This document shows, piece by piece, positions 34,074 to 44,153 of a stretch of 64,000 nt of DNA. Both the position numbers and the translations under genes were made by a program. The notes below the pieces were generated by a model. The model was not told the origin of the DNA. It worked only from the letters and a program-made list of their open reading frames with translations, and did not search any database. The DNA is from Hermetia illucens. Taxonomy: Eukaryota > Arthropoda > Insecta > Diptera > Stratiomyidae. Location: positions 25,203,590 to 25,267,589 of the forward strand of contig NC_051854.1 in NCBI RefSeq assembly GCF_905115235.1. Reading direction: 5' to 3'. The stretch's first letter is position 1. Every line of letters starts with the position of its first letter.

Positions 34074-35316
34074 ATGAACTCCTTCACAGTGGTAAGTTCA
34101 TTTCTGCTTCGATAGATTTATTTGATCGGAAACAGGAAAAGGATTTCAATTGGCTTAGCCCGAAAAGGATTATTAGATTTTATCGCGATGTGGTTACGGG
34201 ATTGTATCTTGAAGTTTATAACGAAAAGGAAGTTTGTGCGAATTTTGAGGTGAAGTGGTGGAAGTATTGTGTTTGGACTTGTGATACGCATCATTGGATT
34301 AACTGGCGAAAAAGGATATCATGTATTGTGCGAAATAAGTGCTGTTCACCTTGATGAAGTCAATTTGCTTGATTCGCCCTTGGAGTCAATCAGTGTAGAA
34401 AATAGAATCATTAATGTTCAATTAAAGCCGAAGTTTGAACGGGAAACAAAGGGATGTTTGATACGTTACTTCAATACGGATTAGAAATTGTTCTTCCACA
34501 TAGAGTGAAGATTTTTTCTTCTACTTGTACCGTTCAAGGGAAAGTGTTTCGTATTCAAACTAAGACCGCGATCAAATTTAGATTTTCTTAGTCTTACGTT
34601 TGATTACCACCTTCCTAATTGTAAAGTAAAGAACTCTGAGCAATACTACCATCACTATCGATGCATAAAACTTTCTTGAGGAGTTCTCATCACTAAATTA
34701 GATATTTTTAGTCACATTAAAGGAACAACGCTAACCACCCCATTCTTTTCCTTTACAGTTCTTGGCTTTTGCCCTTGCGGCCGCTGTTGTTGCTGAGCCT
34801 CCATCATCTGGCTACAACTACAACCGTGGTGGTGGAGCCGGTTTTGCAGCTGGTGGCGGTTTCGGTGGTAGTGGTTTTGGCGGTGGATTCGGGGGTGGTG
34901 CCGGTGGTGGATTCGGAGGTGGTGCTGGCGGTGGATACCAAACCGTTTCCGATGGATTCCAAACCTCCGAGGGATTGAACGTTGACCCTAAACTCTTGGA
35001 ACAAGTTCGTCAAATCTTGTTGAGCGAAGAAAGCAAGGCTTCATCATCTGTCGGCGGTGGATTCGGAGGCGGTTTCGGTGGTGGCGCTCCATCCAGCCAA
35101 TACGGTGTCCCATCCCAACAATACGGTGTCCCATCAGGTGGCAGCTACGCTTCACGTGTTGTAGGTGTTGATTTGGAAGGAGTCCGACAAGCCATCCAAG
35201 TCGCTCACTTCGCCCAGACCTCACACCAAGCCGGTGGTGGATTCGGAGGATACGCTCCATCTGGATCATACGGCGCCCCACGTGCCCCAAGCGGTAGCTA
35301 CGGTGCTCCATTCTAA
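34074..35316 (+). CDS. Secreted glycine-rich structural protein (cuticle or eggshell type), two exons
   Basis: Exon 1 is 34074..34091 (MNSFTV) and ends at GTAAGT. The 667-base intron closes with a pyrimidine tract and TTTACAG. Exon 2 is 34759..35316. The phase-0 join gives 191 residues beginning with a signal peptide (MNSFTVFLAFALAAAVVA, then EPPSS). A tiny first exon interrupting the signal peptide is common in insect cuticle-protein genes. The mature chain has a GGGFGG-repeat block (about residues 30..66), a predicted helix VDPKLLEQVRQILLSEES (about 80..97), a second GGGFGG block, two QYGVPS units, a second helix VDLEGVRQAIQVAHFAQ, then GGFGGYAPSGSYGAP repeats to the end. It has no chitin-binding RR motif. 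It is probably laid down in cuticle, chorion or salivary secretion. YGAP repeats recall resilin-like proteins, but the exact family is not established. No frame damage is seen. Confidence 0.88.
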
Positions 35317-35385
35317 AGAGTGCCACCAGAAAGTGATCTTAGGGAATTTTTAACTCAAATGCTGCGAATGAATGTTTTTTAGGAT

Positions 35386-35391
35386 ATTAAA
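35386..35391 (+). terminator. Possible polyadenylation signal (ATTAAA)
   Basis: ATTAAA lies 70 bases past the stop codon of the glycine-rich protein gene. A canonical AATAAA follows at 35751..35756, so either short or long 3' ends are possible. Confidence 0.45.
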
Positions 35392-35750
35392 TAATGACAA
35401 TCATGATGCGAGACACTGCCAAAATGAATTGTGAAAATGATACAAACTACCGTCTAAGCCAAGCAACAGTATTTCTATGAAGTTGAGCGTAACGTAACTT
35501 CCTTCCATCCTTTCTCTACAAATTCACAAAATTGACACTACTGCATTTCGGCCACTGCTTAACTTTACCAAAATTGTCTATAACTTTTGGCACGCTGCAA
35601 CAGAGAATCATGACAATAGAAGCTACTTTCCAAGCTTTTCAACATTTCTGGTTGGAGAGGTACCCCTTGCTGTCCGAAACGCTAAACAAATCAAGTATAT
35701 TTTGTATATATGCGCATGTTTTCATGCATAGTTTAAGTGTTTTTATAGAA

Positions 35751-35756
35751 AATAAA
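35751..35756 (+). terminator. Possible distal polyadenylation signal (AATAAA)
   Basis: A canonical AATAAA lies 435 bases after the stop codon, followed by a T-rich stretch (ttgttgttgattttcttttt) of the kind found downstream of cleavage sites. Confidence 0.5.
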
Positions 35757-35779
35757 AAATTTTGTCACCGTTAAATTGT

Positions 35780-36235
35780 TGTTGATTTTCTTTTTGAAGA
35801 TTCTATCCCTGGCTTCGTCGTAGGATATGAGAGAATTATTGTTAGACAAGACAAGGCAAAAAAACAAAGTTCTCCTCTTTTGAAGTCATTCCAAAAAAAA
35901 CTTCTTAAAATTTAGAGAAGTCTACAGTTTACATAACTTGCATACCAGATGCAAAGCTGAAAGATCTGGAAGTAGGGAACATACTAAAATTCCTAACGGT
36001 TATAGGCCTGCTTGAGATACTATGACTAATAGGTACACTATAACCAGTAAAAGGAACACAATAGTTCTTCAAGGACGCCGTGCGACTTTCCCTTAACAGA
36101 ATAATAATAAAATGGGAGACGTGATAACAAGACATCTGTAGTCTTCTCCCTTTTTAGCCGACCTAATTTATGCAAAGTTATGGGAATAATTAAATCGCTC
36201 AAAACACCGCAAGATTATATTTAGATTTAGATAAA
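35780..36235. other. Intergenic stretch, no gene recognised
   Basis: AT-rich sequence between the glycine-rich protein gene and a LINE fragment. Nothing recognised. Confidence 0.5.
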
Positions 36236-36239
36236 CATA

Positions 36240-36680
36240 GTGGTTACTCTAAATCTACCCCGAGGGCTCAAAAACAGAAGAGGGTTCTGGAGTAGGAGTC
36301 TACCTCTAAAAAAAAAACGAGAAATGGGCTTTTCCCTTGGGACGATATACAACGGTCTTTCAAGTTGAACTGTATGCGATCCTAAGGGCAGCAACCTAGA
36401 TGATTGACGCGCGGTTGAATGGTAGGCATATCGCAATCTGTAGCCATAGTCAAGCTGCATTGAGGGCTTTGGGCAATCCTTTGAACACTTCAAAAATTGC
36501 TCAGGAATGTAGAAATCGATTGAACTCTGTTTCTAGATTCAAGACGGCGGAATTACTCTGGGTACCTAGTCATTGTGGTGTAGAGGGAAATGAAATCTCG
36601 GATGTTTTAGCAAAAGAGGATTCAATTTCTCCAATGCTCGGATCGGAACCAGAAATCAGTAGTAGTATTGGCTAATGCTC
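36240..36680 (+). mobile_element. LOA/I-type LINE, RNase H fragment
   Basis: Plus-strand text GSKTEEGSGVGVYL, then ELYAILRAAT, then in the frame 36400..36675 HIAICSHSQAALRALGNPL and AELLWVPSHCGVEGNEISDV. These cover the RNase H motifs: the TDGS region, the ELxA glutamate, the third aspartate position (here SHSQ where SDSQ is expected), and the histidine and last aspartate in WVPSHCGVEGNEISD. It is the same family as 18770..20680. Upstream reverse transcriptase is absent. Confidence 0.78.
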
Positions 36681-37179
36681 TCGGAACCAAACAAACATGC
36701 TGCAAAATCTATCCTGTCGCAAAGCAGGCAGACTTGCAGAAGTATTCTGGGCATTCTGGCAGGCCATAATTCATCTCCAAGATGATACGTGTCCATCCTA
36801 TAATGAGTAGCGGAATCCACGGAACATTTTCTATCTACCTCAAGCTGCATGTCCTTTCAATCGAACTTAGATACCCTGGTTCGCGTGTGTTCTTCAAAAA
36901 AATTTACACTAAACGTTAGCAAGTGCCATTTGATGTGTCAGTCTAACTCCGCCATGCTGTCAACATAGTATGTTGGTCCCAAGGTCAGGTAAAGAGGGGG
37001 GTTTGAGGCAACGTACTCTGTACTATTCTCAGTAAAACAAAAATAAAATGCTGAGATCAGGAAAAGAGATAAATATAGTTGGAATTATTCCACTATGTTA
37101 AATCCTACCTGATCTCTCTTGATGACAGGTTCCGCGGTAGGCCGACCAAGAAAATGCATCTAATGTCGTTAGGAACAAG

Positions 37180-39085
37180 ATGATCGCATCAAGTAATAAG
37201 CCTCGGAAAAAGGCTAGGGCGCCCACCTTAAACGACGTCGAAGGACGGGTCCCGGCCCTGTCGAGAAATGAACAAGGGTTCTTGACGCATGGACGGCTTC
37301 AGGACGTAAGTATGTTAGTCCGAGCAAAACAAATACGTGTCTGCACGCTAAATGTTGGCACCCTAACTGGAAAGTCGGCGAAACTCGCAAGAACCCTTCG
37401 GAAAAGGCGCATTGATATTTGCGCTCTGCAAGAAACCCGATGGTCTGTCGCCAAAAGCTGCGACATAGTACGCGAACGCGGTAAAAATGGCTATAAAATT
37501 CTCTATTTTGGTAACCCACACACTCAATATGGTGTTGGCATTGTCATCTTAGAGGGTTTCCGTGATGGCATTAAAGAAGTCGAACGATTTGATGATCGAC
37601 TGATGAAGTTTACCATTTTCACGTGCCTGCTGACGACTACATCATCATTGCCGGCGACCTTAATGGTCATGTGAGTGAAAAGGGTGAGGGTGGCGCGCGA
37701 CACCCATGAATACATGGTTCATCAAACAATTGTCTCATCTTCCTACATTTTATAGTGGGAACAGTAAAATGCAAATCGACTATATTATCATAAGATGCCG
37801 ACATTTTACCACCGTCACTGATTGCAAAGCCCTTCCCTATGAGACCATCGCACCTCAATATCGGCCATTGATTGCCGTCCTGCGAATTAAGCCACCGATA
37901 AAACAGCGCTGTGAATTAAATAGTGGCGATTTCATGAGAGAAAGAAGAGATGATCTCACTCACACGATTACCGACCATTACGATTCACAAAGCGGCCTCT
38001 GCAACCCTCGGCGTCACCAAGCGGGGTAAGCGGTACATCAACCGAGATACTTGGCTTCGGAATGACGATGTTGAAATGAAGGTTCGTGAAAAGAAACGCC
38101 TCTACCATAAATTTCTAGACGATAAAACGCTGGCCAATTGGCAAATTTATAAGAATGTCAACCGGGAAGCAGCCGCTGACACCCGAGCGAACCATTAGAA
38201 AAATCTTTACAATAAACTGGAAAGTCGGGATGGCGAGAGAGATCTATATCGACTTGTTAAAAGCCGTAACGAACGTACACAGGATATCGAACATTTCTGT
38301 TGCGTTAATGACAAGAACGGTATTTTCCTCACCAACCGTCGAGGCGCAACGGATAGATGGCGAGAATACTTCGAACAGATTTAAACTGAAGGATTTGCTC
38401 TTCCTCCACTTTCACAATCATTGTCGACATTTGGAGCAGTCGAGGAGGCAATAAAACGAATGAAATCGGGGAAAGTAACAGGACCTGACGACATCGCATC
38501 TGAGCTTTGGAAAGTAAAAAGCTGGGACCCAACACTGGTTTAGTGAATTCTTTAATCGGGTTATTCAGGAAGGAAGAACACCACCTGACTGGCAAGAAAC
38601 TACCACTGTTCTAATATGGAAAAACAAAGGTAGTCCAGCAGAATGTTCAAATTACCGTCCATCTAGTTACTTTCCCACACCATGAAGATTTTTGAACGCA
38701 TTCTTGACAACTGTATTTGCGAAATCGTTGAAATAAGCGTGAATCAAGCCTGATTTGTCGAGAACTGAGGAACTACTGACGAAATACACGCTCTGCGCGG
38801 TTACTCATGGAGAAACACCGTGAGAAGCATGGCATTATGGCTGGCAATGACAGTGACCTGCCCAGAACTGAGCGATTTAAATCTTTCCGATCAATGCTAT
38901 CAGCCAATGGAGGATTGCGTTATGAAATTGCTTCACGCATTAACGCAACTTGGATGGAGTGGCATTCCACAACTGGTCTCAAATCTAAAATTTACCGAAG
39001 AGATTTGACGTGTCAGTCTCTCAAATCCACTCCCACTGCTTTCATTGCGGCCAACTTTTATCACACAGAAGCTTCGATTTAACTT
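37180..39085 (+). mobile_element. RTE-type LINE with internal deletion
   Basis: The 164-codon frame at 37180..37674 starts with a basic leader and then an APE endonuclease: IRVCTLNVGTLTGKSAKL, RRIDICALQETRW (with the catalytic E) and RDGIKEVERFDDRLMK. It continues in other frames: MQIDYIIIRCRHFTTVTD and LPYETIAPQYRPLIAV (37770..37880), and KRYINRDTWLRNDDVEMK (38020..38080). The reverse transcriptase start has IKRMKSGKVTGPDDIASE (38450..38510), TPPDWQETTTVLIWKNKG and ECSNYRPS (38580..38660). A jump from the MEKHREKHG region (38807) to GGLRYEIASRINATWMEWH (38900) removes the catalytic YADD box. Related 3' ends are at 5709..6185, 55025..55185 and 60195..60660. Confidence 0.85.
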
Positions 39086-39555
39086 TCGATGATAAGCTCT
39101 GCTTCGACGCAATCGCGGTTCTCTTGTAAGGAGCGCTTCCCTTGAAAGGAGTCAACTAGCTGCCTTTTCGCAATTGTAATTGTCATACCATAGAAAAATT
39201 TCAACCCAATTTAGCCCAATACTATTTCTTTAAAAGAACTTCCCTTGTATGAACTACTCTGCATGACTTCATTCATTTCTTCGCTACATACAAGTACGCA
39301 GAACCATATGTACACCCTCTTTAGACTTACTACTGACGCCTCTACTAACATCGGTTACCGCGTTTCGCGGAACTCTTTTTAAGGTTTTGTGTGGTTCATG
39401 AAGCTTGGCCAAATGGCTCCGGATTTTCAAAGAGAAACAAGCAGAGTTGCACTGTAGATAAACACCTTCCGTCCCCACGTACTCGAGGAGAGCGATCAGA
39501 CCCGAGTCTGCAAGGGACTCATCTGAAGTGGCTCTGCCACGAAGCCTCACCGGAG
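39086..39555. other. No gene recognised
   Basis: The stretch holds overlapping opposed frames without known motifs. The last 150 bases, where GC content rises, may be the start of repeat D. Confidence 0.4.
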
Positions 39556-39885
39556 GTTATCTGGTACCATGGGAATCGGGATGGCCCTCTGAGAGCATAT
39601 GCTCCAGGAGAATTTCTGGAGGATGTGTTCTCGGCCCGGTTATTTGCGGTTGGCCCCCTAGTGGGAGTTTCATGTTGGTTGTGGTTATGCCTACATTGCG
39701 GGCAGAGCTCCTCGAAGCTCAAGCGTGGAGTTGCGCTGTACAACTTGGGTGCCGTACCCCTTAGTTGCGGGAGAGGTATTAGATAGGCCTCGCATCCACT
39801 GGTATAAATGCTGAGCCTGCACTCAGTATAAACCAGTGCCGCTGTGCTAGTCATGGCGGGGCTCTGATTGTGTCCCAAAATCAAT
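39556..39885 (+). repeat. Repeat family D, copy 1
   Basis: Matches 62300..62560 in several ordered blocks: cccggttatttgcggttgg against gctcggttgtttgcggtcag, and gaggtattagataggcctcg against gaggtattggataggcctcg. Composition is GC-rich and no domain is readable. It could be the 5' leader of a LINE. Confidence 0.55.
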
Positions 39886-39959
39886 CCGTGTCCGAAGAGG
39901 ACCGTGGGATTATGCCTACACGGCAGGTACTCACGTTAAACCACCCCCCCCCCGCACAG

Positions 39960-40275
39960 CTTTGTCCAAAATCGGAAATGAAGTTTTCTCAACATCAAGT
40001 TGACACTGTTCCATGTTGATGTTCTTGCTATGTTGCTATATAGTAGCAGCATATGGAAAGTGATCCTCACCGTCAGTCGAAAACTCCAAGCATTTGTCAA
40101 CACTTGTCTGCGTTGTTTGATTGGGGTATGCTCGCCTGATACTATTACATACGAAGAACTTGGCCGGCACACAGGCCTGGCATCTGGTACAGTATGTGAT
40201 CGGAAGTGGGAGAGGATTTGTTACACCTTAAACAGGGGCAAAATTTACATTCCTAGCTACGTTAGGTAGTAGAAT
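39960..40275 (+). mobile_element. LINE 3' coding fragment (post-reverse-transcriptase region)
   Basis: The frame at 40000..40269 reads LFHVDVLAMLLYSSSIWKV, LQAFVNTCLRCLIG and ITYEELGRHTG, then DRKWERICYTL. This is the conserved block after the reverse transcriptase thumb in APE-type LINEs (VLLYG.ETW, F.N.CLR.I, RWIGHTLR). It is related to the minus-strand copy at 52437..52676. Confidence 0.65.
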
Positions 40276-40689
40276 TCACTCTCCCAAAATGGCTGACGAG
40301 TGGGTCGCCTGAAGGGCACTTGGCCGATATTCCTTCGAAAACGGTCTTCCAGTAAATTTGAGACCAATGGAAGAAAGCGATCACTCACCTATATCCCCGC
40401 CCCGGAAGTGTACATAGAAATGATAAAGCATTGACTAAAGAAGAATTCTAAACCATAATGGAGCCAATGGCCAGCATTTAGATAGCCCACGTGAACATCT
40501 ACCATGGAAAAGTGCTTCGGGAGTAATTGCAAGGGTAATTTTCAAGGATAACATTGGAACAGTGCTGGCTCGAAAACTCAACGTGTACCCAGGGCCAAAT
40601 TCGTGTTGTGCCAAGGAAAATAATGCAGAAACTTTAGAACTCTTCTTGTGGAAGACCAAAAACTTGTATCATACTTAAATTGAAATATA

Positions 40690-41560
40690 TATGCCTCTCA
40701 GAGATTTTGACTGGAGATCCCGTGGCTCTTTAAGATCCATTGGAAGTTCGGCGGGAAGACTGGAGAGGGAGTCGCGGGATCGGACTACTTCTCAAGAAAC
40801 GACACCCAGATTCTACGGGAACAAACTCGGAAACTTCTTCGAGAAAAACACACTATCATTTCTACTTAGCTACGATGCCAACGCTCACAATGAGATCTGG
40901 GCAAACAACGACATCAATGGAAGAGGTGAATACATAATTAAATTTAGCAATATTATTGGAAACACGCCAGTGTCCGTGAGCATCGCCAGGGGTATTAGAC
41001 ATAACCATAGGCAAAATGTTATGAAATCGCAATCAAGAACTAGAAAGTGTTGTCTGAAGTAGAGAAGGAATCCAAGAACATGGTGAGCGGTGATGTTATA
41101 TTAGGAACGAGCTGATCCTGCGGACAGTATAGAGTCAGTACAATACAGTACAGTCTATCGAGTCATCATTGACGCGTATGATGTTAGCTGTCCTGCTAAA
41201 GTAGCCGCTGCATGAAGGCGAGGTGGAACAGGAATCTAGCAAGAATCAGAACAGAGATCAGAAAACTCTTTAATCGAGCACCGACCAATCTACAAAGACG
41301 CTCTAATGAAGTATAGCAAAGCGAAATAGCTTCAAGAATTTCCGTGAAAAGATTGAACGAAACACCGAAGCAGCTTTGCAAGGCTATAGCCAAAGCCAGG
41401 ATAGGTCTGAAAAGGGAAGATGGGGGATTTACCAAAAATGAGATGGGCATGGCTCATCTACTTCTCAAAACTCATTTCTCGGGGTTTCGGGGAGAGAACT
41501 ACTTAAGAGGGCCGGAAATCATTATAGGCTCCTTGCTAATGATAGATAGAGGGGTGAGAA
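40690..41560 (+). mobile_element. LINE endonuclease and linker fragment
   Basis: The frame 40691..41062 contains YDANAHNEIWANNDINGRGE, the DANAHH.IWGS.DIN.RGE box of the APE endonuclease of R1 and LOA type LINEs. ISD-type text is degraded. At 41344..41500 the linker reads RLNETPKQLCKAIAKARIGL then KREDGGFTKNEMGMAHLLLK, as found before the reverse transcriptase. A shorter LINE ORF1 (family R1-B) begins at about 41560, which suggests one element inserted into the other. Confidence 0.7.
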
Positions 41561-42280
41561 GGATTTTGCGTTTTTGGATGTCGAAGTTACTTTCGGTAAC
41601 ACATCTTTTGGAGAATGCCAAGGAGTGTGCAAAACGCTGGACTGGTGGATAGACAAAATGAAGCTGACGACAAAAAGGGAGTGGATCTCTCAAGTCGAAC
41701 GTGGAACTCGGGTAAAATCTGGCATCTCGAAAGGGAGAGGATCGAAGATAAGACCGGAGGTGATCATCATCTCCGAACGAGATTGAAAGAAAAGAAGTGA
41801 AGACCGACCCCGAACTCGCCAATTTGGGAGACAGTGTCAGCCGCATTATACGGTTCCAAAAAGGAGACCTTATGCTAGAGCTCGATCTTATCGGATTGCA
41901 AGAATCAGCGTTGAAAATGCTATGGAAAGACAATGGTAGAGCACAAACCGCCGTCATCAGCCTACCAGTAGAGGCATCACTCAAACTGTTAGCAGCAGGG
42001 AGAATGAGAATAGGCTGGGTTATGTGTCGGCTTAGGGAGCAGGTGAAGAGACGCTTTGGCGTCGGTCACATTACGAAAAAATGCATCAGTTCCAATGACA
42101 GGTCGAAGCAATGGAGAAGATGTGGAACAGAAAGCTGTATCAGCAGAGACTGTGCAGCTGATCAATTCAGGAAAGCTTTCAACAAAGACCGCAAATGAAT
42201 TTGATACAAATCAACCACATCGAAATTCCGATGGTTGCATTTGGGTCAAAGATAAAACGGACTAAGCCGCGCTATGGGCC
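41560..42280 (+). mobile_element. R1-type LINE (family R1-B), ORF1 fragment with zinc knuckles
   Basis: RPEVIIISERD is followed by VKTDPELANLGDSVSRIIRF and QKGDLMLEL (41770..41890), the ORF1 signature of family R1-B. At 42000..42190 the text RIGWVMCRLREQVK leads into degraded CCHC knuckles (FGVGHITKKC and CISRDC). The zinc-binding first cysteine pairs are partly lost. The fragment stops at the SINE. Confidence 0.72.
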
Positions 42281-42283
42281 TGC

Positions 42284-42547
42284 GAAGAACAAATGGATCA
42301 GAGCCTTGAAGTGTGTTAGAGCACTTCATTTAAGACCGTAACGGTACAGTACAGTACACTGTAGGAGGCAATGTGGTCAACATTGCGCTCACACCAGATT
42401 ATTACGCTGATTTGACTCAGGTACTCATTCACAGCTGAATCGACTGGTAAACGACGTCAAATCACGATACAAATCCCACTGCCACCAGTGAGATTTGAAC
42501 CGCGACCTACCGTACGATAGCCTTGTGCTCTAACCACTCAGCTCCCC
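42284..42547 (-). mobile_element. tRNA-derived SINE
   Basis: The minus-strand head is tRNA-like. GAGCTGAGTGGTTAGAGC carries an A box (about 42530..42543), and GGTTCAAATCTCACTGG carries a B box (42491..42501). It is not a tRNA gene, because no 3' acceptor strand follows. Instead the body runs on with a core (cagctgtgaatgagtacctg) and a T-poor tail region (ttgaccacattgcctcctac, then gttacggtctta). As far as I know, this body is shared by a SINE family spread in Diptera and other insects. No poly-A tail or clear target duplication is visible. It lies between LINE fragments of the opposite strand. Confidence 0.78.
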
Positions 42548-42559
42548 GGACACATATAG

Positions 42560-43090
42560 ATAATGATTGAGCTAAAAATTCCGCCGAAGCTAGTCTAGGA
42601 AGAGAAAACCACAATGATTAACAACGAGGGTCAGGTAAAAATCCAAAATGAACTGACACAAAGCTTTTCGATAGTGTCAAGCAAAGGGATGGTCTCACCC
42701 ACCTTCTTTAACTCGGTGCTCGAATACGCCGTCGGAAAGGTGGCTTCAATTGATACCAGAGTTATGTTACTGGTGAAATCCGCGCAACTGTTGGCATATG
42801 CAAACGGCGTTGATATTCTTCCCCATCGATGGCTCGAGCGAAGGAAGTGGTTGAGCAATTCGAGTCAGCAGCGTGGGACTCAGGGTCAATGAAACGAAAA
42901 CGAAAAACATGATCAAAACTTGAAACTGCTGGTATGCAGACCTTTGGAATAGGCAGGCATGATTTCGAGCATGTGGGACATTCCGAAGGACGGAAATGAA
43001 AAACGAAACGAACATCCAGGCGGATTACTACTACTCAAAGGCCCTCAAAGAATGCTCTCTAGTGGTTGGTAATCCCACCAGGCTGCGGAT
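42560..43090 (+). mobile_element. LINE reverse transcriptase fragment
   Basis: Plus-strand frames 42614..42892 read SPTFFNSVLEYAVGKVASID then SVQLLAYANGVDILPH-like text, the LLFNIALE...LLGYADDIDII region of an APE-type LINE. The catalytic box reads YANG, where YADD is expected, so both catalytic aspartates are lost. Downstream at 42840..42990 the sequence continues as the GL.VNE.KTK region. It ends where the Penelope-like element starts. Confidence 0.65.
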
Positions 43091-43111
43091 GCCAAACCCC
43101 TCGTTAATCAA

Positions 43112-43933
43112 TTGGCTTTCCTAGATTGGACAATCAAACGTCAAAACCGACAAGTTACCTTTTCTATTTTCAGGAAACCGACCAGCACTCAACGCACAAT
43201 CCCGGCCACTTCGTTCAACAGCTACCAACACAAAATGGCTGCTTATGGCACCATGATCCACCGCCTCTTAACAATTCCGCTCACTGAGGAAGACTACCGG
43301 AGCGAAAAACTCTATATCTTGGACACGGCTATGAAGAACGGGTACCCCAGCGCCACCATAGAAACAATGACTAAGAAACACACCCGAAGGTTAGAACGTA
43401 GTAATCTAACTACACTCTATAGCCAACAATTAAGCTTAACTGCTCAGAAAAGATCAAGTGTCACCTTCTCAAACTTGTCCAAACATATACAAAGGACATT
43501 GAAAAGGTTTGACATACAGCTGGTAGGATCAAGCCGTATCTACCAGCTAAAAACCCAGCTGGCGGGGGAAAAAGATCCAAAAACGGTGGAAGAGATGAGC
43601 GGCATCTATAAAATCGCCTGCTCGGATTGCCCGAAGGTATATATCGGGCAGACAAAAAGATTGGCAACCACTAGATTTAGGGAGCACATGAAGGAGGCAG
43701 AGCTGGCTGTAAAGCACTCCCGAAAACCCACTAAATCTATGGTGGCAAAACATATAGTCGAATGCGGCCATAAAGTAAGCGCTGATGACTTGAAAGTCCT
43801 AAAGCAAGTAAGAAAGACTAACCAGCTGGATGCTTACGAAAGCTGGTTCATCAACAAACAACCGGTTGACACTAGGTTGAACTCAGATTTGGGTAACTGC
43901 TATTCCCCATTGTTTAGAAAACTCTTAAAGTAA
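43112..43933 (+). CDS. Penelope-like element: reverse transcriptase thumb and GIY-YIG endonuclease (C-terminal part)
   Basis: This 273-codon open frame has no true start at its left end; the element is truncated there. Residues 1..60 are the thumb (FLDWTI at 3, IFRKPTSTQRTIPATSF at 19, HKMAAYGTMIHRLLTIPL at 40). Residues 164..245 form the GIY-YIG nuclease: GIYKIACSDC at 164, VYIGQT at 176, the expected catalytic arginine at 188 in TTRFREH, and a glutamate at 243 in DAYESWF. Cysteines 170 and 173 (CSDC) and the segment VAKHIVECGH (211..220) match the CCHH-like zinc pattern typical of Penelope nucleases. The protein would nick DNA for target-primed copying. The frame runs without a stop to TAA at 43931. 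No promoter is visible. Confidence 0.88.
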   Translation: MAFLDWTIKRQNRQVTFSIFRKPTSTQRTIPATSFNSYQHKMAAYGTMIHRLLTIPLTEEDYRSEKLYILDTAMKNGYPSATIETMTKKHTRRLERSNLTTLYSQQLSLTAQKRSSVTFSNLSKHIQRTLKRFDIQLVGSSRIYQLKTQLAGEKDPKTVEEMSGIYKIACSDCPKVYIGQTKRLATTRFREHMKEAELAVKHSRKPTKSMVAKHIVECGHKVSADDLKVLKQVRKTNQLDAYESWFINKQPVDTRLNSDLGNCYSPLFRKLLK

Positions 43934-44083
43934 AATAATCTCGTCTTTAGGATTGATAAATTAGCTATTAGGAAGTGAATTAAATATTTATTTCTTTTTC
44001 AGGACCTAGATATAAGTTTTTAGTCATAATTATAATATCATAGTATAGAATAGTATAAATAGAACCTTAATGTCTACAGATGA

Positions 44084-44153
44084 GCAAACTTGTTTGCACT
44101 GATGAAGGGAACAAGTGGTTCCCGAAATATCGGTATTTGCAAGAATAAATACC
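44084..44153 (+). ncRNA. Hammerhead-ribozyme-like motif, 3' region of Penelope-like element
   Basis: Three adjacent hairpins occur. The first is GCAAAC, TT, GTTTGC (44084..44097). Then comes the hammerhead core CTGATGA (44099..44105), stem II GGGAAC/GTTCCC (44107..44112 with 44118..44123, loop AAGTG) and GAAA (44124..44127). Then TATC and a further 7-bp hairpin GGTATTT/AAATACC (44132..44138 with 44147..44153). The core letters agree exactly with the conserved CUGAUGA and GAAA. TATC could supply the short stem III and the cleavage-site UC. The stem I pairing outside the core is weak, so self-cleavage is uncertain. Confidence 0.6.

Noticed and set aside
34269-34484. 71-codon plus-strand frame in the intron of the glycine-rich protein gene
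   Set aside because: It sits wholly inside the intron, has no splice partners or family resemblance, and its loss would not affect the gene model.
34804-35326. Overlapping frames on the other strands of the glycine-rich protein exon
   Set aside because: The repetitive GGT/GGC codons leave open frames in several phases. The plus-strand frame with signal peptide and splice sites explains the sequence.
39519-39884. 121-codon minus-strand frame
   Set aside because: It is the antisense of repeat family D, with no recognised domain.
41125-41160. cagta-type short repeat
   Set aside because: Resembles part of the SINE body by chance (acagtacagtaca), but the flanks do not align.
42484-42547. Apparent tRNA gene on the minus strand
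   Set aside because: A and B boxes are present, but the acceptor strand does not pair and the sequence continues into a SINE body, so it is a SINE head.
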